Assembly (NCBI RefSeq): GCF_963678635.1
Contig: NC_087062.1
Coordinates: 41,928,395-41,992,394, forward strand
Length of the DNA: 64,000 bases
Direction of reading: 5' to 3'
Origin: Symsagittifera roscoffensis
Lineage: Eukaryota; Xenacoelomorpha; Acoela; Convolutidae
The first letter of the stretch is position 1. Each line of letters begins with the position of its first letter. Shown here in pieces: positions 44,458 through 53,900 of this stretch. The notes under the pieces were generated by a model, which saw only the letters and a list, made by a program, of their open reading frames with translations, was not told the origin of the DNA and made no database searches. A program made the translations under genes and the position numbers.

Positions 44458-45024
44458 CTTTCATTTGAAAGCTACTAGAATGATTTAAAGTTTTAGCGAT
44501 AATTTTCTACGGAACCATTACTGAAATATCTCTGAAATATCGCAGGTTTAGGTATGCAAAAAATTTTGAATTACAAATAAACCAGCGCTGGAAAACAACA
44601 ATCACTGAGATACTGTAGAAAAACGATAATTAACGGTGAGATTTGAACCCGGGTGAGGTTTTTGCAACTTTATTTTGCAAAACTAGAGGATCGAATTTTT
44701 CTTCTTTTACGAACAATTAGTTTCATCAACACTTGTCGACATAAAAATTTTTTTAAAATCTTTTTTCACGTGGACTCAAAACTAATTTATTTTTTGAACT
44801 ACGCTCTGCTAAGCTCTCAAAAATTGGTTTCAAGGAGGTACCAAGTTATTCTGGGTTTGAAAATGCCAGTTTTAACCATTTGCGGTTCAATGCTCTCACT
44901 GAGGACGTTTTCAGTCTTGTGAAGAACTATTTTACTATGTTTATTCTGAAAAAAAAAGTTCGTTTGCTGGAGAATTAACTTCCGGTGGTTAAAACTGATG
45001 GTAATTTTAGACGGTTCCCTTAAG
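44458..45024. other. Copy-B-specific segment
   Basis: Unrelated to the corresponding part of unit A. Contains GAGATTTGAACCCGGGTGAG at 44639-44658, which on the minus strand resembles a tRNA T-arm; no complete tRNA is seen. Overlapping ORFs on both strands have no recognisable product. Confidence 0.35.
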
Positions 45025-45259
45025 AAGGTTCCCTTAAAATGACTGTTTTGTAAGTTGAGCCTTGAAAAAACAAAAAAACAAGGATAGCCCGTTACCGTGC
45101 AAGTAGCACAGATTGTTCCGACCATGGTCTTTAGAGAACAACGGGTCAGAAATTTTTTCCCTCAAATTAATGTAGTTTTTTCTGCCTGGTGTGATAAAAA
45201 AATTCTGACGTAAAAATATAATTTAGGCTCATCAGACAGTCAATTTTTTGTAGAAAAAA
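45025..45259. repeat. Distal shared segment of unit B, interrupted by LTR insertion
   Basis: Aligned with 14215-14460 and broken at GTAGAAAAAA, immediately followed by the TG of the LTR. The insertion target is an A run, so the target-site duplication is probably a few A. Confidence 0.55.
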
Positions 45260-45655
45260 TGGAACCTGATCTAAACTACATTTTATGATTGGATAAATTA
45301 GATATTTTACCAATGTAAAGTATTTAATATTAACCAATCATGATCCATCTAACTAACAATCCACTTATTTGTAAGTGCTGAAATTACTTGTAATTTCAGC
45401 ACCAGAGAGATTTGAATTTAACTTAGAAATTAGTTGAACTCTCCCGAGTACTTCAGCAACCGCAATAAACCAGTATACCCTAGATCTATTGAGCCTAGCA
45501 GAGACTAGTTAAACAACCTGAGACTAGATAGTATAAGAGTAAGATTAGGATCGGTATTAGACTAAGAAGTTGCACGAATCTATCCGGCCGAAAATAAGAT
45601 AGCGTGACGAGCAGACGGTGTACCCTATCCGAAATTACTCTATGAGTTATACCCA
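45260..45655 (+). repeat. 5' LTR of the plus-strand Ty3/gypsy element, 396 bp
   Basis: Defined by comparison with 16603-16969: begins TGGAACCTGATCTAAAC after an A run and ends ...TTATACCCA, i.e. TG...CA. It contains the stem at 45375-45402 and a TATAAGAG element at 45532. The strongly conserved block after it (AGACTAAGAAGTTGCACGAA...GACGAGCAGACGGTGTACC) probably covers the transcription start and R region. Homology between the two LTRs stops at the CA. Confidence 0.75.
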
Positions 45656-46917
45656 TCGGTCCTAACTCATCTGGTGCGACCATAAGTCTCGAACAAGACC
45701 TTAATAGCTTAGCATTAACCAATAATAGATTAGAATTTAGACAAAACATTTACAAAATGTTATACGACAATAATTTAATCGAAATGTCTCTACGACTCAA
45801 TAGATCAGAGCCAATATTCCGAACGATAACAGAACTACCCGGAATTGGAAGAAGACCTCGAACCAGAGACGACATACGGCAAAGCAGAAACTTACCATAT
45901 AGTTATATGATAGTTCGGCAAAAGCCAGAACAAACTTTTGTATTTAGAATACTACTAGCAATGAATTTAGATTTTCATTTGCAAACATAAAATTTTGAAA
46001 TCAATCTTCAAAATCATTTCAGGCGCTAAACAAAATTATTAATATACAATAACGATTGATAAAAAGATCTCAGATCGTTTTCCTAAATTCTGCAGTAATA
46101 TACAAAACATGTTTGAAAAATATTTATTGAAAAATCAAAATAAAAATTAGTAGCATGACAATAAATGGTTAGTAATTATAAATCATCCTGTTGTTCCAGC
46201 TTCATCGCCTAAACATAACAGCAATCATAAGCTCACTAATATCATAAAAATACTAAATCTATTCTTTACACAAATTTAAAACATTTTAAACTTAAATTCA
46301 CTTAATTTTAAAATCAGATCATCAAGGCTTATCCTTGGATCTTAAATCATTTTCTATTTAATTAAATTTAAAACTTGATCATCAAGGCCTATCCTTGGAT
46401 CAAAAAGAACAACTTTGTTCTCCCCCACCCACTTAACGAGTGTCTAACGACCTCAAACGTCGATTCACTATCCAACCCTTTCTAAAAACCCAGGACTAAT
46501 AGAAATTTTTGAACAAAACTAATCATTCAAATTAGGATAAACAGTGAAGAACTTCGGTTATTCATCCTTCACTTGATCCCCCCTCTTACCAGATCCAGGA
46601 TAAATCTTAAACTTAGTAAGTTTAAAATAGTATCTAACGAACTACTCGCGTTCTAATTATACCTGAACCTTGTGGATCGGTTTACTATTCTCCAACCCTG
46701 AACACAATCACTACCCTTAAGTAAGATTAAGTAAGTTAACACCTTAGCTTATACTATCCACGAGAAAGTATAAAATCATTCTTCGGAATCGATATACTTT
46801 TCTCCCCAACCCTGAACAAATAGACCCAGGTTAGGCTAACAAAAAAATCGTAAGGACTAACAGTTTAAGCAAATAGAAATCATTTAACAACCTTTTGCAT
46901 CCGTCATCCTAAACCTT
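45656..46917 (+). promoter_or_regulatory. Long structured leader with candidate primer-binding site
   Basis: TGGTGCGACCATAAG at 45672, 16 bases after the LTR, is a possible tRNA primer-binding site (weak; no tRNA was matched). Repeated words include ATCATCAAGGCTTATCCTTGGATC at about 46319 and again at 46379, and CCAACCCTGAACA at about 46694 and 46806. Small stems are seen, e.g. TTAAACTTA/TAAGTTTAA at about 46607 and AGTGAAG/CTTCACT at about 46543-46575. A leader of this length and repetition could hold packaging or internal-initiation signals; that is inference. Confidence 0.4.
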
Positions 46918-47385
46918 ATGTCATTTAAAAACCTAGGAAATAAACAAACAATCGTTTTACACAATTGTGAAATAGATAACAAAAAATACGACCTTGTAAT
47001 CACACCTCATACACAAACAGTTGGATACATTAGAACAAAACGACAAACATTAAAGAGAAAAATAATAACTAAACAAAGACAAATAACACGAAAAAGATTT
47101 TCAAAAAATCGAAACGCATTTTCAGAATCAGAAACCAACAGTTTAGACGAACTTTATAAACTAAAAGAATCAATAGATAAAAATTGCCCAATTCACGATC
47201 AATTATATTTCTCTGACTCAGAAACAACTTCAAATTCATCAAAAAGAGGAAAAAGAAGAATAAAAAAGCAGTATAAACACAAACCAGTACATTTATACAA
47301 TTGGAATCAACCAATTAGACACATTGATAATTACATATTAACAGTCATCGAACAAAAAAATGAGCTCAACGCACACCCCAGGTGA
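46918..47385 (+). CDS. ORF0, basic 155-aa protein upstream of and overlapping gag
   Basis: Open from ATG at 46918 (MSFKNLGNKQTIVL) to TGA at 47385, overlapping the first 26 bases of gag in a different frame. The middle is strongly basic (RTKRQTLKRKIITKQRQI) and another basic patch follows (KRGKRRIKKQYKHK); between them lies an acidic Ser-rich stretch. Composition suggests a nucleic-acid-binding or nuclear-targeted protein. It is unusual for a Ty3/gypsy element to have an ORF before gag. The counterpart in the minus element is lost, so conservation cannot be tested here. A frameshift fusion with gag is an alternative. Confidence 0.55.
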   Translation: MSFKNLGNKQTIVLHNCEIDNKKYDLVITPHTQTVGYIRTKRQTLKRKIITKQRQITRKRFSKNRNAFSESETNSLDELYKLKESIDKNCPIHDQLYFSDSETTSNSSKRGKRRIKKQYKHKPVHLYNWNQPIRHIDNYILTVIEQKNELNAHPR

Positions 47386-50300
47386 AGAAAGTCCAGATGA
47401 TGATGATATTTTCCCCTTTATCGTAGATGCAACCACTGATAGAGGACAGCATATATTCTGCAAAAATTTACTCTTAAATTTGTTTGAACCCGGAATCAGT
47501 CCATGTAAAACAGAGTTCCCAGATGTAAAAATCAAAAGACAAATTATCGATCACTATCTAAAAGATATATTAGGTAACCTAACACAACAATACGGAATCT
47601 ACTCCATAGAATTCAGCTCACCAAACCAGAATCACAGTAAATATATAATTCAAACAGACGACCTTGATTTAGAATTCTCAAAAGTATTCTCAGAATATAT
47701 AAAAAGCATCCAATATCATAACTCACAAAGAGCAAACTCCATATTCACCAATGAAGTTTTTGCGATAATATATAGTTATATCTCGATATTAGAAAACGAA
47801 ATCCAGATACCAAATGTCTCACCGACAGAAACATCTAAACATATAAGAGTACGACATGAAATCACACTACTCTCTAGTTTTCTAAATATAATTAAAGAAA
47901 ATTTCACGAAAGATGAAGTTTCACAACATACAAAACACGACTTACAAAAAATCTTGGCATGGTTCATAATAGGTTATTTCACACATAATATTGATTTAAT
48001 TTCACAAGCAAGAAAAAATTTTAGACCCCAAAACTCAAACGATGATACTGCCATCACAGAACAATCAGACTATGTTTGGGACCCCGAATGGTCTCATCCC
48101 GCATCCATAAACTTCCCACAATCAATCTCAAGTCAAGCAATAAGTACGATATCTTATGTAAGAGATTATGTACGAGTAATACCATTAACCATTGATGCAA
48201 CACCATTAAACTATAATACATTTTTACCCGATATGCAAAATAATAGTTTAAACTCTACAGTCATACACAATGAAAACCTCAATGGAACTAGGAATCTTAC
48301 TCAACAAGATATCCAGACACCATCACACTTCATAAATGAAGAAATCGTACACACAACAACTACACAACAAAGTATTTCACCAATACGTCCAAACTTAACA
48401 ACACCAAGAAATACAAATCCTTCACAAACACAGGTAACATTACAATCAACCGTTAAACCTTCGGTTGCCCCAAAATATTCAGACATGGATTACCAAACAT
48501 ACAGACCCATGACAATACCGCCAAAAACACGCAAAACGTTCACCAGAAACAACTTTGCAGACCATAATTATAATTACACACATCCATCAAAAACAAATTA
48601 TCAACCACGAAAAAATTTTAGTAATTATACAAGATCTCGAAACTGGGATAACCCAATGGCACTACCTAATTCAGTAAATTTCCAAACAAATTTACATTCT
48701 CCACAGGATCGTAGTGAAAACTATCCATTTTTTCAACAAAATAAAAATAAAAAACAAACATCTTATCAAATGGATTACTTATCCTCAGATGATGATTTCT
48801 TACAACCAGATATATTTACACCCTATAATCAAGAATATCGTGGACAAGGAATACAGAAACCACATACATATCATAGAATTTTTTCTCCACAACCAATAGA
48901 TACACAAAATCAACAACCAATTCAACAACAAAACCCAATTAATACACAATCTTTTCAACCAATTCAGCAACAAAACCCAATGATTGCAAACTCGTACCAA
49001 CCAGCACAAATGCAAAATGAAATACCACTCCCATATTATCTTCAACAACACGAAATAACAAGAAATCAACTTTCAAATTTTTCTCAAATGCCAAATGCAG
49101 CAGAATCATTACAAATGACGATGAATCCATACCTTATGGGTGGATCATCAATAACATCAAATAAACCTTTAATGGTATTCACAGGAACAGACCCTGAATA
49201 TTCTGTAGAAGACTATTTAAATGCAGTCACAGCAAATTTGATTTTAAATATAGGACCTGAACCAATTAATACGCCACTACATCAAAACTGGATACATCGA
49301 CGCACAGCGTTAATACAAACAACTCTAGATGGCGCAGCCCAAAAATGGTTTTCAGTATTGCCTATAGAAATAAAATCAAATTGGAAAAGATTTACACCAG
49401 AATTTTCAAAAATGTTTGACTCCGAAAGAAACAAACAACAACAAAGAGTTTTATGTAATGAAATTCGCAGATTACCAAACGAAACCATCAAGCAATTAGC
49501 AGTACGAATCGAAACACTAGTTCGAAAAGCATATTCATTAAATACACATGACTATAAAAACACAAAGATGACAGAAATCTTAATGATGACCTTAACACCA
49601 CAATTAAGGAAAATAGCAATAAAAAAGAGAGCATCCCATCCTTCGTCAATTCGAGAACCCGATTTAGATTTTCGAAAACTAGTAGACAAACTAGAACAAG
49701 CAGAAATCACAATGAAACTCGAAGAAACGGAAAATCTGAAATTACAATACGTTAACAGAATTGAAACAGCTTCCACAAATATAAACAATATACAGGAATC
49801 AGATACAGATCTCGTTGAAAAAATCACTGAAATACTCAATATTCACGAAAAACACCCAAACTTTAAAGGCAAACCATCTTTCAAAAAATGGTGTAATTAT
49901 TGCCGACGATACGGACATAGTATTTCTGAATGTAGACAAAAACAGCAAGACAATCAAAATAAACCTCAAAAATATAAAGAACCAAATAAATCATTCTATC
50001 AATACATGAAAAAAGATCAAAATCTACCGAACAAAACAGTCTACAGCAACAACAGTTCAGGAAAACCACTCTCGAACAATACAAATTATACAAGAAATCA
50101 ATCACCATATAACTCAAGTTATAGAGGAAGATCACCAGAACGAAGAAACACGCATAATTCATCACAAAATCACTACAATAGACCAAATAGTCGAAATAAC
50201 TACTCCAGATCACATTCAAATACACAACGATTTGTTTCTAGATCTAATTCCCAATCAAGAAATAATTATTATCCAAACAATCAATCACGAAATTCATCAT

Positions 50301-50950
50301 ACAATAGGAATAGAAACTACTCCAATAATCGGAATAGAAGTTATTCAAACAACCGAAACCAGAATTACCCGAACAATCAATCAAGGAATAACTCATATAA
50401 TAGATCGAACTATAACAGACCAAACAATAATTACCAAAACAGATCGCGAAATAATTCACAAAATCGACACTCAAGTTATAATAATCGTTATAGAAATTAT
50501 TCCCAATCACCACACCGGAATAATAATAACTATAATAATTCTAATAATCGCCACAGAAGTAGTACACCTAAACATCAAAGACATATTAATCAAGTACAAT
50601 CTAATCCAGAAACAACATCAGACTCTCCAGGTATTGATGACACAGTAACTGATACGTTACAACTCAATCAAATAAACTGTGGATCATCAGATTCAGAAAG
50701 CGATGCAGAAAACACTCTCTCCATCAACATGATAAAAGTCGAAAATGACTATGAACCTGTTATATATGAAGAACCTTTTTCATCACACATATATGAGAAT
50801 CAATCAGAACTCCTTCACAATTATTATATTGAACCCGTCCATTCCACACCGACGACACAAAAAACTAATGAAATTAACACTACAAACCAACCCAATGAGA
50901 ACGAAAAAACAAAATGCTTGAATACAAATCACATCTATCAAAACATATAA
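47360..50950 (+). CDS. gag: gag polyprotein, 1196 aa
   Basis: ATG at 47360 (MSSTHTPGEES) to TAA at 50950. A large N-terminal region of about 600 residues is unrecognised and contains Gln/Pro-rich repeats around residues 510-560. Residues about 610-800 match the retrotransposon gag/capsid fold (YSVEDYLNAV, LDGAAQKWFSVLP, KQLAVRIETLVRKAYS). A CCHC zinc knuckle C-x2-C-x4-H-x4-C follows at about 845-858 (CNYCRRYGHSISEC). Residues 900-1080 are an Arg/Asn/Ser/Tyr-rich low-complexity nucleocapsid-like tail. The acidic C-terminus is conserved in the minus element. It is about twice the length of an ordinary Ty3/gypsy gag. Same frame as pol, separated only by the TAA. Confidence 0.95.
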   Translation: MSSTHTPGEESPDDDDIFPFIVDATTDRGQHIFCKNLLLNLFEPGISPCKTEFPDVKIKRQIIDHYLKDILGNLTQQYGIYSIEFSSPNQNHSKYIIQTDDLDLEFSKVFSEYIKSIQYHNSQRANSIFTNEVFAIIYSYISILENEIQIPNVSPTETSKHIRVRHEITLLSSFLNIIKENFTKDEVSQHTKHDLQKILAWFIIGYFTHNIDLISQARKNFRPQNSNDDTAITEQSDYVWDPEWSHPASINFPQSISSQAISTISYVRDYVRVIPLTIDATPLNYNTFLPDMQNNSLNSTVIHNENLNGTRNLTQQDIQTPSHFINEEIVHTTTTQQSISPIRPNLTTPRNTNPSQTQVTLQSTVKPSVAPKYSDMDYQTYRPMTIPPKTRKTFTRNNFADHNYNYTHPSKTNYQPRKNFSNYTRSRNWDNPMALPNSVNFQTNLHSPQDRSENYPFFQQNKNKKQTSYQMDYLSSDDDFLQPDIFTPYNQEYRGQGIQKPHTYHRIFSPQPIDTQNQQPIQQQNPINTQSFQPIQQQNPMIANSYQPAQMQNEIPLPYYLQQHEITRNQLSNFSQMPNAAESLQMTMNPYLMGGSSITSNKPLMVFTGTDPEYSVEDYLNAVTANLILNIGPEPINTPLHQNWIHRRTALIQTTLDGAAQKWFSVLPIEIKSNWKRFTPEFSKMFDSERNKQQQRVLCNEIRRLPNETIKQLAVRIETLVRKAYSLNTHDYKNTKMTEILMMTLTPQLRKIAIKKRASHPSSIREPDLDFRKLVDKLEQAEITMKLEETENLKLQYVNRIETASTNINNIQESDTDLVEKITEILNIHEKHPNFKGKPSFKKWCNYCRRYGHSISECRQKQQDNQNKPQKYKEPNKSFYQYMKKDQNLPNKTVYSNNSSGKPLSNNTNYTRNQSPYNSSYRGRSPERRNTHNSSQNHYNRPNSRNNYSRSHSNTQRFVSRSNSQSRNNYYPNNQSRNSSYNRNRNYSNNRNRSYSNNRNQNYPNNQSRNNSYNRSNYNRPNNNYQNRSRNNSQNRHSSYNNRYRNYSQSPHRNNNNYNNSNNRHRSSTPKHQRHINQVQSNPETTSDSPGIDDTVTDTLQLNQINCGSSDSESDAENTLSINMIKVENDYEPVIYEEPFSSHIYENQSELLHNYYIEPVHSTPTTQKTNEINTTNQPNENEKTKCLNTNHIYQNI

Positions 50951-53900
50951 AAAGAACAACCCAAAGAAAAAATTTGGACAATACCATTTCTTTTGGAAAG
51001 TCCAAGAAGCAAAGAATTTCAACCACCAGATCTTGAAATTGATTTTTTAATTGATTCAGGAGCAGAATCAAATATAATAAACATTCCCACATGGAATGAA
51101 ATAAAAACCTTACACCCAAAGCTAACACCTCTTGAAACCTCCAGCAAACTAGCAACAGCACAAGGATCAACATTAATAAACTACGGAAAAATTCAATTAT
51201 TTCTTCTCCCCACAAGAACAATGGAGCAAAACAAAATTTTAACCAAACCATTTAAACAAATATTCCATATCACTGATATTAAACACAATATCATTGGAAT
51301 ACCATTTATCTCTAAATATATACCAACAATCAACATCTTGAATAGTAAAATATTAATCAAATATAAATATACAAAAACAAAAGACACATCCCTAACATTT
51401 TTTCAAAGATTAAATAAACAACCACCATTTTTTTCAAAATTTTACCCAATATATAACCAACAAAGAAAACACTTGAAACCACTATCAGGAAACATCTATA
51501 ATTTTTCAATCAAACAAGTTCACCAATATGATAAAAAACAAAACAAACAAAAATTTTATATGTCAGATTTTGAATTCAAACCTATTCATAAGTTTTTCAA
51601 AATCACAATCTCATCAATAAAATATTTGAAAAACTCGAATTCAGATATTATTTCCTTACATGTATACAACAATACACCTTACCAAGTAACTTTACCTTTA
51701 GGACTTTTAGGCTATTGCGAAACCAACGCTACAATATCACCAATACACGAAAAAGCATATCGTGTAAATAATATACTCCAATTACTAGATATTTGCCAAT
51801 CCACAATCCTTAATGAAGAATTATCTATAAATAATATAATAAGTAACGAAAACAGAAATACGGATTATTTCACAAAAACCCCATATTTCAAACCTACATT
51901 CAACATAAGTAACTACACAGAGAATCAACAGAAATTTTTAACAATGTTTAATTTCCAACATTCACAAATAACACAAGACGAATTTGAAAAACTAGCAAAA
52001 CAGCTAATTAAATATTCATCAGTCTATGCAACATCCAAATTTGATGTTGGCAAAATCAGCTCATCACTACATCTCCCATTAAAACCAGACGCAGTTTTCA
52101 AAAAACAAAGAGCAAGTAAAGTACCAATTCACTTACACGATAAAGTGAACAGATTACTCGACATTTTAGAACAATACAACATTATATCACCAGTAAACAA
52201 AGAGGAACAACCAAAAGGCAACACATTTATCAACCCTGTTATCATTCTAGCCAAAGGAGAATCATTAAAAATTGTTCTCGATGCTAGATACCTCAACTCA
52301 CTCATAGATGAATCAAAGTGTAATTGGCCCATTGAACCAATACAAGTTATTTTAACAAAAATAAACGGAAAATACTTTACCACCGCCGATATGAATAGTG
52401 CATATAATCAAATGCCATTAGATGAACAATCACGACGCTTAACACAATTTGTTATTGGAAATCAACAATACGAATTCAACCGCTTATTCTATGGAATATC
52501 CATAGGACCAGCAGCATTTTCAGCTTTTATGAGCAAACTTTTTCGACCACTAATACTCAAGAAAAATGCAATCACCTATTTAGACGATGTTTTTATGCAA
52601 TCACAGATAAAAGAGGAAATGTTCAATGTTTTAGAACAATATCACCAAATACTTCAGAACGAAAACCTGAAGGCCGCCCCCGATAAATCACACTTCTTTT
52701 TGACAAAAGTTAAATTCTTAGGGCATAATATAGAAAGAAAAACAATCACTCCATTGAAATCACGTATAGACGCTATTCAAAAACTCCAACCACCAACAAA
52801 TAAAAAGAAAATCCAAGAATTCCTTGGAATGTTAAACTTTTTAAGCAAATATGTTTATAAAATGCAATTATATCTACGACCATTCTATAACATACTTAGA
52901 CAACAAAATAATTTTGAATGGAATACAGAACATCAAGCACGATTTGAAGAAATTAAAAAACTTCTAACTGAACAAATTTCAAACACAATTCCAGATTCAA
53001 ATCAACCATTTTATGCAATGTGCGATGCTTCGAACTTTGGCATCGGCGCAGCATTATTACAATCACATAATAGTACAAATAAAATGAACCTCATATCAGC
53101 AAATTCTCGATTATTCACTCAAGCAGAGCTACGACTCTCAACTCTAATGAGAGAATGTACAGCCATAAAATATACACTAACAGAATATGAATTTCTGATA
53201 CTTGGATCAAAACATCCCACAGTTCTATTCACAGACCATAAACCAATCATCTTTCTTTTTACACAAAAGTCTAATCCAAACCACCGAGTTTATAGATTTC
53301 AACTCATTTTAATGAAATTCCCAAACTTACATATATTTTGGACCGCAGGAAAAAATCTTGCATTACCAGACACCTTGAGTCGAAATACGCCACCTGAATT
53401 ACTTACACGAAAAACCACAGTTGAAATACCCAAAAACATAAAATTCTACCTTGCAGAAAATGAAACATCACCCCGATTGGAATGCAAATATGCAGTAAAA
53501 ACTGACGTTGAACAATCACAAATAAATAATTTACAACATTTCCCACTTTATTTAGATTGTCAAAATAATCACTATGAAGTTGATCTACTTGGAACATCAA
53601 CTTTTAAACCAATCCCATATTCACAATGGATAAAAAACAACACCCAACAAAAAAGAATAAAACAACACCCGCCTAAAAAAGACCATTTTCCACTAATTGA
53701 AAAAGAAAATTTGACTGATAAAATAAACTTATCAGGACCACAAACAAACGATTCAAAATACACAATAAATCAAGTTTTTGACCTCCATGACCCACTTGAC
53801 ACAATACCCTTATCTAAATTAGAAATTGAAAACATTTTTCTCCCCCCAACAGAAACAATTACAATTTCAACACTGAAACAATATCAAAACCTTGACCCAG

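Larger units (their letters stand above)
31011..45259 (+). repeat. Unit B, about 14.2 kb copy of unit A
   Basis: Collinear with 2939-14460 in the same orientation. It is longer because of a ~1.1 kb inverted duplication centred at 35637/35638, a tandem duplication at 37420-41020, and about 350 extra bases near 43.3-43.6 kb. Ends directly at the LTR of the plus-strand retroelement. Confidence 0.8.

Noticed and set aside
44639-44660. T-arm-like GATTTGAACCCGGGTGAG on the minus strand
   Set aside because: No D-arm or anticodon arm at the right distance; probably part of a repeat.
45260-45655. Treating the two LTRs as a pair from one insertion
   Set aside because: They lie in opposite orientation at ends of different elements and differ by roughly a fifth, so they cannot date a single insertion.
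45757-45990. 77-aa ORF in the retroelement leader
   Set aside because: No conserved counterpart to compare and no recognisable feature; leader ORFs of this size arise by chance, though a uORF role cannot be excluded.
48301-49130. Minus-strand ORFs inside gag
   Set aside because: Shadows of the strongly biased gag coding sequence.
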